Below are positions 9,052-16,739 of a DNA stretch of 47,535 nucleotides, piece after piece (position 1 is the stretch's first letter; each line of letters opens with the position of its first letter). The notes beneath the pieces are model-generated. The model had not been told where the DNA came from, made no database searches, and saw nothing but the letters and a program-made list of their open reading frames with translations. Source of the stretch: Tabrizicola sp. (GTDB taxonomy: Bacteria; Pseudomonadota; Alphaproteobacteria; Rhodobacterales; Rhodobacteraceae); assembly GCA_016792685.1 (NCBI GenBank), contig JAEULQ010000057.1, forward strand, positions 1-47,535, in the 5' to 3' direction. The translations under genes were made by a program, and so were the position numbers.

Positions 9052-9434
9052 GCAATGCGCTGACCCTGGACCTATTGAACTCCATCCTGCCGCTGGCGGG
9101 GTTGTGTGCGCTGGTGGTGTGGTTGCCGGGGGGACTGGTGGGGCGGGGGAACCTGTCGCAGGTGCGGCTTTCGCGGGCGGTGGGGGTGACGGCTGTGGTG
9201 GCGCTGGTCGTGGGGGCCGTGCTGGCGGCCGGGCTTTATGCGGCGATCAACGAGGGGGTCTGGGCGGGGGTCCTGGCGGCTCCGGTTGAGAGGGCGGGGT
9301 TCTTCCTGACCCGCTCGGCGCTGTTCGCGCTGCTGTGGGGGCCGGTGCTGGGCTTCGTCTGGCTGGTGAAGGCGCAGGAGCTGAACCGGCGGTTGGGGAT
9401 GCGGATGGTGGATGGGGAAGGGGGGAAGAGGTGA
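9048..9434 (+). CDS. Small three-segment membrane protein of the AAA+ cluster
   Basis: The GTG at 9048, which overlaps the previous stop (GTGA), gives a 128-residue protein; an upstream in-frame start would add a Cys/Arg-rich stretch that only mirrors the preceding gene. Hydrophobic segments lie near 10-30, 45-68 and 90-112, with a short basic C-terminal tail (LNRRLGMRMVDGEGGKR). No conserved domain is recognised. Confidence 0.65.
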   Translation: MSNALTLDLLNSILPLAGLCALVVWLPGGLVGRGNLSQVRLSRAVGVTAVVALVVGAVLAAGLYAAINEGVWAGVLAAPVERAGFFLTRSALFALLWGPVLGFVWLVKAQELNRRLGMRMVDGEGGKR

Positions 9435-9444
9435 TGGGTGCCGT

Positions 9445-9765
9445 ATGTATATCTATGTGATCTTTGGATTTGCGGCAGTCTTGGGAGCAGTCGCTGTTTT
9501 CTCAGTCTTTATTCTTCTGGCGAGCCGCACCGCCCTGTCGGTCCCGGCGCGGATGGCGCTGGCGATCGCCCTAGGCATTATGGTTGTAGGTTTTTATTCT
9601 ATCGGGGTTGGATACGCCCTCTTCCACCGCGTCTACGTACCACCCACGGGCATGGACCAAACCGGCGCGGGGGTGATTTTCCTTGTGTCCCTGGTTATGG
9701 GATCCGCGTCGGCGCTGTTTTTTGGCTTTGGCACAGGGCTCTGGGAAAGGCTGAGAAAGAAATGA
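9445..9765 (+). CDS. Small three-segment membrane protein of the AAA+ cluster
   Basis: From ATG 9445 the product is 106 residues with three hydrophobic segments (about 2-25, 33-57 and 70-93) and a basic end (LWERLRKK). An ATG at 9412 would overlap the previous gene by 23 bases and add a basic MGKGGRGDGCR start; it cannot be excluded because neither site has a strong ribosome site. Codon use is less GC-biased than in the ATPase gene. Function unknown. Confidence 0.6.
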   Translation: MYIYVIFGFAAVLGAVAVFSVFILLASRTALSVPARMALAIALGIMVVGFYSIGVGYALFHRVYVPPTGMDQTGAGVIFLVSLVMGSASALFFGFGTGLWERLRKK

Positions 9766-9785
9766 ACGCCGCAGTTTGCTGCCCA

Positions 9786-9910
9786 CAAGCCCCGCACCCC
9801 CAGCCCCTCCCCACGAGGGGGAGGGGAGGTGCTTTTTCGGTAGGGGTGGATGCCGGCAGCGGGCGTTTTGGCACTCCCTCCCCCCTCTTGGAGAGGGTTG
9901 GAGTGGGGGC
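9786..9910. repeat. REP-like element A: paired GC-rich hairpins 5' of the DUF559 gene
   Basis: Two imperfect palindromes in tandem. The first spans 9794-9832, with outer arms GCACC/GGTGC and inner stem CCCCTCCCC/GGGGAGGGG, and is followed directly by TTTTT (9833-9837), so on the plus strand it also reads as an intrinsic terminator. The second spans 9872-9905 (arms CACTCC/GGAGTG, inner CCTCT/AGAGG). The outer ends of the whole element are themselves inverted. A similar pair lies on the other side of the DUF559 gene (10290-10420). These resemble the CCCTCCCC...GGGGAGGG repetitive palindromes found between genes in many alphaproteobacteria. Confidence 0.75.
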
Positions 9911-9931
9911 CTTTGGCATGGGGTGTGACGG

Positions 9932-10438
9932 ATGACCGGCATCCACCCCATCACTCGGCAACGCGCACGGAAACTGCGGGCGGAGATGACGCCTCAAGAG
10001 CGGCGCGTCTGGGCGAAGCTGCGCGAGTTGAACCGGATGCTGGGGTTGCATTTCCGGCGGCAGGCGCCGATCGGGCCGTTCATCGCGGATTTTGCCGAGT
10101 TGGGGCGGCGGGTGGTGATCGAAATTGATGGCGGTGGGCATGGTGGGGAGCGGGATCAGCGGCGGGATGAGTGGCTGGTGTCTCAGGGGTTTCAGGTGTT
10201 GCGGTTCTGGAATCCGGAGGTTTCGGGGAATATCGAGGGCGTGATGCAGATTATCTTCGATGCTGTTGGCGGCGAGTCCTTTGCAGACGCCCCCCCACCC
10301 AATCCCTCCCCCACGCGAGGGGAGGGAGGCGCTGAACCTTTGGCGTTGCGTGGGACGGTTGATCTTGGAACCTCCCCTCCCCCCCGTGGGGAGGGGATGG
10401 GGGTGGGGGGCCCCCGGCCGGAAGGACGGACGCCATGA
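9932..10438 (+). CDS. DUF559 (REase-fold) endonuclease-like protein
   Basis: A 168-residue protein. Residues ~5-115 form a DUF559 domain: MTPQERRVWAKLRE, FRRQAPIGPFIADFAE, VVIEIDGGGH and the QGFQVLRFWNPEV end. The D...EID arrangement is that of a PD-(D/E)XK/Vsr-like nuclease fold; activity is not established for most members. The last ~50 residues (PPNPSPTRGEGG..., PPPRGEGMGVGG) are simply a translation of repeat element B and are unlikely to be part of the fold. The stop overlaps the ATG of the next gene (ATGA). It sits inside an otherwise contiguous operon and between two related repeats, suggesting insertion. Confidence 0.85.
   Translation: MTGIHPITRQRARKLRAEMTPQERRVWAKLRELNRMLGLHFRRQAPIGPFIADFAELGRRVVIEIDGGGHGGERDQRRDEWLVSQGFQVLRFWNPEVSGNIEGVMQIIFDAVGGESFADAPPPNPSPTRGEGGAEPLALRGTVDLGTSPPPRGEGMGVGGPRPEGRTP
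10290..10420. repeat. REP-like element B: paired hairpins overlapping the DUF559 3' end
   Basis: Hairpin one spans 10303-10327 (TCCCTCCCC/GGGGAGGGA); hairpin two spans 10374-10396 (CCCCTCCCC/GGGGAGGGG). The left flank CCCCCCACCCAA and right flank TGGGGGTGGGG are inverted relative to one another, so the whole element is a large imperfect palindrome like element A. It lies fully inside the DUF559 reading frame and ends about 15 bases before the ATG of the next gene, where its hairpins could affect ribosome loading. Confidence 0.75.
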
Positions 10439-11790
10439 AACGCCTCATCCAACGCGGGCTGATGTTCGGGAACCTGATCGAGGTCTCCTCGCCTGCCCTT
10501 GTCGAACGCTACAACCGGGCGCTCAAGCATTTGACGGGGAAGACCACGAAGCTCGACGATTTCCACATCGACCTGTCCGGCTATTCGCCCGAGATCGGGG
10601 ATGAGCTGAAGGACGACCTCTACCTCAACCCCAATGGGGCGAACCGGCAGTTCATCTTGCTGACCACGGCGCAGAAGGATGCGCCTTTGCTCAACATCAA
10701 GTTCTCCACCAGCCGGGGGATCCTGACGCAGTTCATCGAGAAGAACGAGGCGCAGCTGTTTGCGCTGACCGCAAGGGATGCGGTGGCGGGGGAGTTGCAG
10801 AACTCGGTCTACGCGGTGGATACCCCTGCCCGGCTCTTTGACATCCGGCAGGTGACGGTCGAGGCGGATACGATCGGCGGGCATGTGGCGGATGCGGGGA
10901 AGCTCGCCAAGCTGATCGAGCGGTTCCGGCAGGAGCCGGACGGCTGGCGCGACGATGTGCTGGTGGCCGAGATGATCACGCTGGCAAAGAAGACGGGCGA
11001 CGTGACGCGGGTGCCGATAACGCTGCCCACGATGACCTTTGCCCAGTCGAATTTCTGGACCAGTCATTTCGGCGGGGTCTACATCTTTCAGGGCGTGCGC
11101 TATCCGGCGGCGATCTCGACGCTGGACTGGCATTCGCTGGGGGAGGTCCCGGTGGCGCAGGTGATGGACCTGACGCACCGCAACCAGATCGCCGACTGGC
11201 TGGAGCGGAACGGGCTGACCGAGCCCATCGTCCAGGCGCGCGGCATGGATGCTGCGGCGGTGTTGCGGCAGAAGATGGATTTCATCCTGATCGACGCCGC
11301 CGACCGGCTGGGGATCGAGGTTGGCGACGCGCGGCGGACCGAGCTGCGCAAAGTGGCCTACAAGCTTGGCTCGGCCCTGCCGCAGGAGTTCCTGGGCCTG
11401 GCCGATCTGCTGCGCTGGGTGGAGGCCGGTGGGCCCTGGCCGAAGATCACCTCGGAGCATCCGGCCTATTTCTATACGCTGCGGGGCAAGGCGGGGCCGG
11501 ACCGGGACCTGGTCAACATGCTCTTGTCGGAACTGTCGCCGATGGACGTGCGGCAGATGTTCATTGTCCACAAGGAGCTGTTCTACGCGCAATATGCGGG
11601 CTGGAGCGACCGGAAGAAGACTTATGTCGCCGATTTCCTCGCGCGGGAGTATCAGGTGGACAGGGAGGGCGCGCGGACCGCACTTTTCGGGCCGGAGCCG
11701 TCGATGGATGAGCTGCATCGCCCGCAAATGGCCGAAGGGCCGAAGCCGGTGCGCGGGCCTGTCGCGGGACCTTGGGGAGGACGGAGATGA
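10435..11790 (+). CDS. Uncharacterised 451-residue protein of the AAA+ cluster
   Basis: No signal peptide or membrane segment is visible. The start (ATG overlapping the DUF559 stop) fits MKRLIQRGLMFGNLIEVSSPALVERYNRAL, a basic helical beginning. A central mixed alpha/beta part contains FILLTTAQKDAPLLNIKFSTS and FWTSHFGGVYIFQGVRYPA; a Pro/Arg-rich tail closes the protein. I have an uncertain memory of such proteins being listed only under a domain-of-unknown-function name in Rhodobacterales. The stop overlaps the next ATG (ATGA). It is one of the three large soluble partners of the ATPase in this block. Confidence 0.78.
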   Translation: MKRLIQRGLMFGNLIEVSSPALVERYNRALKHLTGKTTKLDDFHIDLSGYSPEIGDELKDDLYLNPNGANRQFILLTTAQKDAPLLNIKFSTSRGILTQFIEKNEAQLFALTARDAVAGELQNSVYAVDTPARLFDIRQVTVEADTIGGHVADAGKLAKLIERFRQEPDGWRDDVLVAEMITLAKKTGDVTRVPITLPTMTFAQSNFWTSHFGGVYIFQGVRYPAAISTLDWHSLGEVPVAQVMDLTHRNQIADWLERNGLTEPIVQARGMDAAAVLRQKMDFILIDAADRLGIEVGDARRTELRKVAYKLGSALPQEFLGLADLLRWVEAGGPWPKITSEHPAYFYTLRGKAGPDRDLVNMLLSELSPMDVRQMFIVHKELFYAQYAGWSDRKKTYVADFLAREYQVDREGARTALFGPEPSMDELHRPQMAEGPKPVRGPVAGPWGGRR

Positions 11791-12068
11791 TCGGTTGGTT
11801 GCGCCTTGCCTTCTTCATGTATGTCGGCCTGACGATCATCTATTTCATCGCCGGCATCTATTCCCGTTCGGTCCGGCGCGAGAAGCTGGAGAAGGAATGG
11901 GACACCGACCCCGCGCGGGAGAGCCAGACGCAGGAAGAGCGGCGGGCCTTCATCGAGGCAGGCATGGTGCATTACGACAAGGGGCTGAAAAAGCGGCTTC
12001 TGTGGCTTATCTATATCGTTCCGACCGTCGGCTTCATGGCGGTGATCTACTTCATCAACTGGCACTAA
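11787..12068 (+). CDS. Small membrane protein of the AAA+ cluster
   Basis: A 93-residue protein whose ATG overlaps the previous stop (ATGA) with a GGAGG-type site upstream. Membrane segments at about 3-22 and 67-89 flank a charged middle (VRREKLEKEWDTDPARESQTQ..., then AGMVHYDKGLKKR). The central part is probably cytoplasmic. No family recognised. Thirteen bases separate it from the DUF1523 gene. Confidence 0.7.
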   Translation: MIGWLRLAFFMYVGLTIIYFIAGIYSRSVRREKLEKEWDTDPARESQTQEERRAFIEAGMVHYDKGLKKRLLWLIYIVPTVGFMAVIYFINWH

Positions 12069-12081
12069 GGGGGGCTTGCCC

Positions 12082-12762
12082 ATGTGGACCAAGATCAAAT
12101 GGGGGATCAGGATTCTGCTGATCCTGATCGTGGGGCTCTTCCTCCACTACACGCTGCCACAGCGCGATGTCGTGCAGATCATCAACACCTACAACAAGAA
12201 CACGCCCATTGGCGCGAATTGGATGTTCTACTCGATCGAGGATACCGGGACCGGGGTCGAGACGACCTCGACCATCCGGGACATCCGCTATATCGACGCG
12301 GTCTATCCGGACGGGACCAGTGTGATGGTCTACCGCAACGAAGACACCGGCTGGTTCTGGCCGCCCTACTTCAAGTGGGATTCCAGCACGCTGCAGGCCG
12401 AGGCGACCAACCTGAAGTCGGACAAGACGGCGCCGAAATGGGTGGCCATCACGCATTACGGCTGGCGGATGCCGATCTTCTCGATCTTCCCCAACGCGGT
12501 GAAGGTTGCTCCGGTCGACGGGCCAGATGTGCGGCTTATCCCCTGGGTCAATATCATCATCCTGACCTTCCTGGCCTTTGCTTTGTTCATGGCGCGAAAG
12601 ATGTGGCTGCAGTTCCGCGAGCGCATGGTCGACCCGGCGCTGGCGGATGTTGAGGAGACTTTCGATGCGGCCGGCGCGCGCGTGGATGCGGCGCGAAAGG
12701 AAGCGCGCGGCTTCTTCGGTCGGATCGGGGCCTGGCTGAACACATGGCGGGCGAAGAAGTAG
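12082..12762 (+). CDS. DUF1523 family membrane protein
   Basis: A 226-residue protein from ATG 12082, preceded by AAGGGGGG; a TTG two codons earlier is less likely. A membrane segment at about 8-25 is followed by a probable periplasmic domain with the family signature LPQRDVVQIINTYNK and GWFWPPYFKWDSS...HYGWR, then a second membrane segment near 150-173 and a charged cytoplasmic tail. This matches the DUF1523 family, common in Rhodobacterales and of unknown function. It closes the co-directional block and is followed by a weak terminator. Confidence 0.85.
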   Translation: MWTKIKWGIRILLILIVGLFLHYTLPQRDVVQIINTYNKNTPIGANWMFYSIEDTGTGVETTSTIRDIRYIDAVYPDGTSVMVYRNEDTGWFWPPYFKWDSSTLQAEATNLKSDKTAPKWVAITHYGWRMPIFSIFPNAVKVAPVDGPDVRLIPWVNIIILTFLAFALFMARKMWLQFRERMVDPALADVEETFDAAGARVDAARKEARGFFGRIGAWLNTWRAKK

Positions 12763-12789
12763 CCTGCCTGACAGGTTGGCGGGCCTTTT
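12762..12789 (+). terminator. Weak intrinsic terminator after the AAA+ cluster
   Basis: GCCTGCC (12762-12768) pairs with GGCGGGC (12778-12784) with one G-T pair, followed by CTTTT. It lies between two convergent genes and is the only terminator-like structure at the end of the block. Confidence 0.5.
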
Positions 12790-12792
12790 GGG

Positions 12793-14112
12793 CTAGAAGA
12801 ACCCCCGCGGGATCAGCCGATGCTCGTAGGCATCCCGTTCCAGTTCCTCGCGGAAATCCGGGTGGGCGATGGAGATCAGTAGCTTCGCCCGCTCGGCGAT
12901 CGACCGGCCCTTGAGGTTCACCATCCCGTATTCCGTCACCACATACATGATGTCGGTCCGGGGGGTCGTGACGACGTTGCCACGGGTAAGCGCGGTCACG
13001 ATCCGGCTTTTTCGTTCGCCCTTCTTGTCATAGGTCGAGGCGAGGCACATGAAGCTCTTTCCGCCCTTGCTGGCATAGGCTCCGCGCACGAACTGAAGCT
13101 GCCCGCCGGTGCCCGAGATATGCCGGAAGCCGTCGGATTCCGAGGCCGCCTGGCCCTGCAGGTCGATCTGGGTGGTGTTGTTGATCGATACCACCCGGTC
13201 ATTCTGCATGATGACATGCGGCAGGTTGGTGTAGTCGACGGGGTGGAACTCCACCCCCTCATTCCGGTGCAGGAAATCGTAGAGATACTGCGCCCCAAGC
13301 GCGAAGGTGCAGACCATCTTGCCGGGGTTCAGCTGCTTTCTGGCCCCGGTGACCCGCCCCGCGCGGAAAAGGTCGACGATCCCGTCGGTCATCATCTCGG
13401 TGTGGATGCCGAGATCCGAGACCGGGCTTTCGGCCAGAAGCGAGCAGACGGCATTCGGCATGCCACCGATGCCGATCTGCAGGCAGGAGCCGTCCTCGAC
13501 CTCGGCCGCGATAAGCCGGGCTACGGCCTTGTCGACCTCGCTCGCAGGGGCTTTCGGAAGCTCAGCCATCGGGCGGTCGAAACCCGGGATGATGTAGTCA
13601 ACCTCGGACACATGCACCCCGGTCCCCTCACCCATTACATAGGGAAGGGTTGGCGTTTCCTCGACGATGACCAGTCTTGCGCGTTCGACAAGGGCCCGCA
13701 TCCAGAGCGTGTTGGGCCCGAAGTTGAAATACCCCTTCTCGTCCATCGGCGCAGTCTTGAAGACGGCGATGTCCGGCGGGTCGATGAAGCGGCGATAGTA
13801 GTCGGGCACCTCACCCAGGTTCACCGGAAGATAGTGGGCGAGACCGGCATCATGCTTGCGCCGGTCGTAGCCCGAGAAATGGGTCGAGAACCAGTGGATG
13901 TGTTTCCCCTCAGGGTCGGCCTCAAGAACAGCGCGGGGACGGGCAGTCAGGACAGAGCGGAAGCGGAGATTGGTCACCTGGCCCAACCGGGCCGCCAGCG
14001 CTTCGTCAAAGGCGTCGGGCTGGCCAAGAACGGCCCCGTAATCCAGCCACATGCCGGGCTGCACCAATGCCGCCGCTTCCGCAGCCGTAATCTTGCGCGC
14101 CATTTTTGTCAT
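12793..14112 (-). CDS. Acetyl-CoA hydrolase/transferase family CoA-transferase (4-hydroxybutyrate/butyrate:acetate type)
   Basis: A 439-residue cytoplasmic protein, nearly the exact length of the clostridial 4-hydroxybutyrate CoA-transferase. The expected catalytic glutamate lies in GIHTEMMTDG (Glu239), and the CoA-binding glycine loop is GTGGQLQFVRGA (334-345). GIGGMPNAV and the closing RAKLLISIAHPDFREEL are also typical. It moves CoA between carboxylates; the exact acids cannot be told from sequence. A second in-frame ATG three codons later is an alternative start. The next upstream gene on this strand, 58 bases away, is an EamA transporter. Confidence 0.88.
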   Translation of the reverse strand: MTKMARKITAAEAAALVQPGMWLDYGAVLGQPDAFDEALAARLGQVTNLRFRSVLTARPRAVLEADPEGKHIHWFSTHFSGYDRRKHDAGLAHYLPVNLGEVPDYYRRFIDPPDIAVFKTAPMDEKGYFNFGPNTLWMRALVERARLVIVEETPTLPYVMGEGTGVHVSEVDYIIPGFDRPMAELPKAPASEVDKAVARLIAAEVEDGSCLQIGIGGMPNAVCSLLAESPVSDLGIHTEMMTDGIVDLFRAGRVTGARKQLNPGKMVCTFALGAQYLYDFLHRNEGVEFHPVDYTNLPHVIMQNDRVVSINNTTQIDLQGQAASESDGFRHISGTGGQLQFVRGAYASKGGKSFMCLASTYDKKGERKSRIVTALTRGNVVTTPRTDIMYVVTEYGMVNLKGRSIAERAKLLISIAHPDFREELERDAYEHRLIPRGFF

Positions 14113-14170
14113 GGCCTACCCCCCGAGGATTTGCCGGCAGTCAAACACGCTGGGCAGGTTCTGCCAAGTC

Positions 14171-15046
14171 TCAGCTCGACAGGCTGATCAGCGCGGTCCC
14201 GGCCACCGCCAAGGCCGCACCGACCCAGGCCATCGGTCCAGGCAGGCGGCCATGGATGGCCCAGACCATGGGCAGGATCAGGATCGGCGTGGTCGAGGAA
14301 ACCGTCGTCACGATCCCGACATCTCCGCGTGCCAGCGCCGCCATCAGAAGCGACATCCCCACCACCATTCCGGCAAGGGCCGCGCCCGAGATGCGGCGCA
14401 GGGATTGCGGCGCGGGTCGCGCGGCGGGCCGCAGCGCCGGGATCGCGAGAAGCGCGATGAAGAACGCCGCGCCGACGCCCGTGCGCACTGCAATTGCCGC
14501 AACTGGATCGGCCCCCGCCAGCATCGCCGGGCGGGCCATGAGGCTGCCCGTGGCTTGCAGGAAGGCGGTCAGGAGTCCCAGCGCAACGCCCAGCCAGAGT
14601 GGCTTTTCCGGGCGCGGGCCTTCGTCGCCTTTCGGGCCCAGGACAGCAAGGACGATGCCAAGGACAATCAGCGCCACGCCCGCGGCTTGCGCCAGGTTTA
14701 TGGTCTCGTCCCGGAAGACGTAGCCAAGCGCCAGGGCGAAGGGCGCGGCCGTGGTGAAGAGCAGCGCCGAAATCCGCGGACCGGTGATCTGGATCGCCGC
14801 GATGAAGGTCAGCGAGCCGAACATGATCCCGGCAGCCGAAGAGCCGGTCAACCAAAGCGCCATCTCAAGGTCAATCGTCCGCCAGCCACCGAGGGCGACC
14901 GTGATGGCTCCGGTCATAAGGAAGGCCAGTCCCATCTGCCAGCGCGACAGTTGCAGCGGGCCGACGCGGCCCGTGACGCTGTCGATGAACATGGCCGATG
15001 CCGCAAAGGCCGCCGCCGCGCCGAGGGACAGGACGACGGCCAGCAT
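14171..15046 (-). CDS. EamA-family (DMT) transporter
   Basis: A 291-residue integral membrane protein with about ten hydrophobic segments in two EamA halves (roughly 1-135 and 150-290). The second half has the usual ending SSTTPILILPMVWAIHGRLPGPMAWVGAALAVAGTALI. Family members export amino acids or other small metabolites; substrate unknown. It ends 58 bases before the CoA-transferase and begins 6 bases after the aminotransferase stop, so the three may be cotranscribed. One of three EamA genes in the window. Confidence 0.88.
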   Translation of the reverse strand: MLAVVLSLGAAAAFAASAMFIDSVTGRVGPLQLSRWQMGLAFLMTGAITVALGGWRTIDLEMALWLTGSSAAGIMFGSLTFIAAIQITGPRISALLFTTAAPFALALGYVFRDETINLAQAAGVALIVLGIVLAVLGPKGDEGPRPEKPLWLGVALGLLTAFLQATGSLMARPAMLAGADPVAAIAVRTGVGAAFFIALLAIPALRPAARPAPQSLRRISGAALAGMVVGMSLLMAALARGDVGIVTTVSSTTPILILPMVWAIHGRLPGPMAWVGAALAVAGTALISLSS

Positions 15047-15052
15047 GACGGG

Positions 15053-16228
15053 TCAGAGCACCTGCGCGATGGCCGCAGCGAGGATCGGCACGGTCCTTGT
15101 GTTCAGGCCCGCGATATTGATCCGGCTGTCACCGACCATGTAGATGCCATGCTCCTCGCGGAGCCGGTTCACCTGGGCTTCGGTCAGGCCCAGGCGGCTG
15201 AACATGCCGCGATGGTGGGCGACGAAGTCGAAGCGGTCTGAGTTCGTGGCGCGACGGAGTTCGTCGGCGAGCTGCTTCCGCAGGCCCAGCATGTTCTGGC
15301 GGACTTCCTCGAGCTCCTGCTTCCACTCTGCCGTCAGTGCCGCATCCTCGAGGATCATCGTCACCAGCCGCGCGCCGTGGTCGGGCGGGAAGCTGTAGTT
15401 CTGGCGGTTGAGGAAGTTCAGGTTGCCCTGAACCACGGCCTTGCGGTCGGGGCTGGTCAACGCGATCAGGATTCCCGTCCGCTCACGATAGATGCCGAAG
15501 TTCTTGCTGCACGAGGCCGCAATCAGGACTTCCGGAAAGGCCGCCGCAATCTTGCGGGTGGCGGCGGCGTCTTCCTCCAGCCCGTCGCCAAAGCCCTGAT
15601 AGGCGAGGTCGACAAACGGCACCGCCTGCTTGCGTTGCAAAAGGGCGATGACCTGATCCCACTGGTCAGCAGAAAGATTGGCGCCGGTAGGGTTGTGGCA
15701 GCAGCCGTGCAACAGGACCGCATCGCCTGCCGCGACACCTTCGAGGTCCGCCATCAGGCCCGCAAAGTCGATGCCCGAGGTGGCGACATCGAAATACCGA
15801 TACTCGACCCCGGTCATGCCGAGGTATTTCACGATCGAGGGATGGTTCGGCCAGGTCGGCGCGCTCATCCAGACCCGGGCCTTCGGATTGGCCATCTTGA
15901 TCAGTTCCAGCGCCTGCCGGATCGCGCCGGTGCCGCCGGGGGTCGCGACCGAGGCCGCACGGGCAGCGAAGCCCGCGCCCAGGATCATATCGACCAGCGC
16001 CGCATTGTAGGCCGGTTCACCGGCAAGGCCGGTGTAGGTCTTGGTCGTTTCGATCTCCCACAACATCTTCTCGGCCGCCTTGACCGCACGCATCACCGGG
16101 GTCAGGCCAGTCGCGTCCTTGTAGACGCCGACACCAAGGTCGATCTTCGTGGTCCGGGGGTCATCCCGGAACATGGCGATAAGGGCGAGGATCTTGTCCT
16201 GCGGCTGGGGATTCAGGGTTTCAAGCAT
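15053..16228 (-). CDS. Aromatic/aspartate aminotransferase (class I, fold type I PLP)
   Basis: A 391-residue protein starting MLETLNPQPQDKIL. It has the aspartate/tyrosine aminotransferase signature: LGVGVYKD, TPGGTGAIRQA, CCHNPTG (Asn179), Asp207 and Tyr210 in VDLAYQGF, PLP lysine Lys242 in SCSKNFGIYRERTG, and the C-terminal RINIAGLN arginine. Reaction: transfer of an amino group between aromatic or dicarboxylic amino acids and 2-oxoacids, in the cytoplasm. Length and motif layout match TyrB/AspC. A longer in-frame N-terminus of ~50 residues upstream is rejected as low-complexity and non-homologous. Confidence 0.92.
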   Translation of the reverse strand: MLETLNPQPQDKILALIAMFRDDPRTTKIDLGVGVYKDATGLTPVMRAVKAAEKMLWEIETTKTYTGLAGEPAYNAALVDMILGAGFAARAASVATPGGTGAIRQALELIKMANPKARVWMSAPTWPNHPSIVKYLGMTGVEYRYFDVATSGIDFAGLMADLEGVAAGDAVLLHGCCHNPTGANLSADQWDQVIALLQRKQAVPFVDLAYQGFGDGLEEDAAATRKIAAAFPEVLIAASCSKNFGIYRERTGILIALTSPDRKAVVQGNLNFLNRQNYSFPPDHGARLVTMILEDAALTAEWKQELEEVRQNMLGLRKQLADELRRATNSDRFDFVAHHRGMFSRLGLTEAQVNRLREEHGIYMVGDSRINIAGLNTRTVPILAAAIAQVL

Positions 16229-16247
16229 CGGCGTTTCCCAAGATTGG

Positions 16248-16739
16248 TCAGGCGCCAGCAAGGATCGCCGCCCGCGCCCGTCGGACAAAGGCCCAGTGCC
16301 ACAGCCAGAGCGGCAGGGCAAGAAGGCCCGCGACGCTTCCCACTTCATGCGGCACCAGAGAAAGAATTTGCAATGAACACCAGCCAAGGCCCGAGATCAG
16401 GCCAAAGCTCCCCTCTCCGGCCTTGTGGTTGCGCAAGGACCTGGCGACATTGGCGATGATCCAGAAATCCTCGACAAAATTGTAGGGGATCAGGAACATC
16501 AGCCAGACCGAACGGGGCGTCGCCGCGCGATGCCGTTCTGGAATGGCTTCCAGCAAGCGCTGCAGGTCCCGCGCATAGGCGGCGACCGCCAGCAGGAACC
16601 CGGTCGCCAGAAGCGCCGCGCCCCAGGGGCCAAGCAGCCGGATTTCGGCCAGGAAGCCCTGCTCTGGCCGGGCAAAGCTCCATCCGATCAGGGCGCAGAC
16701 TCCGGCGACGAGCGAAAGCTTGACGACCAGAAGCCGCAT
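16248..16739 (-). CDS. Uncharacterised four-segment membrane protein
   Basis: A 163-residue hydrophobic protein with likely membrane segments near 5-24, 38-57, 78-100 and 125-150. The central stretch PRSVWLMFLIPYNFVEDFWIIANVA is the most distinctive part. The start codon directly abuts the stop of the sulfurtransferase gene (TGA then ATG), so the two are probably coupled; the aminotransferase start lies 19 bases further on. I recognise no characterised family. Confidence 0.72.
   Translation of the reverse strand: MRLLVVKLSLVAGVCALIGWSFARPEQGFLAEIRLLGPWGAALLATGFLLAVAAYARDLQRLLEAIPERHRAATPRSVWLMFLIPYNFVEDFWIIANVARSLRNHKAGEGSFGLISGLGWCSLQILSLVPHEVGSVAGLLALPLWLWHWAFVRRARAAILAGA

Noticed and set aside
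9412-9444. Upstream ATG for the third small membrane protein
   Set aside because: It would overlap the preceding gene by 23 bases and adds a basic stretch; kept only as an alternative start.
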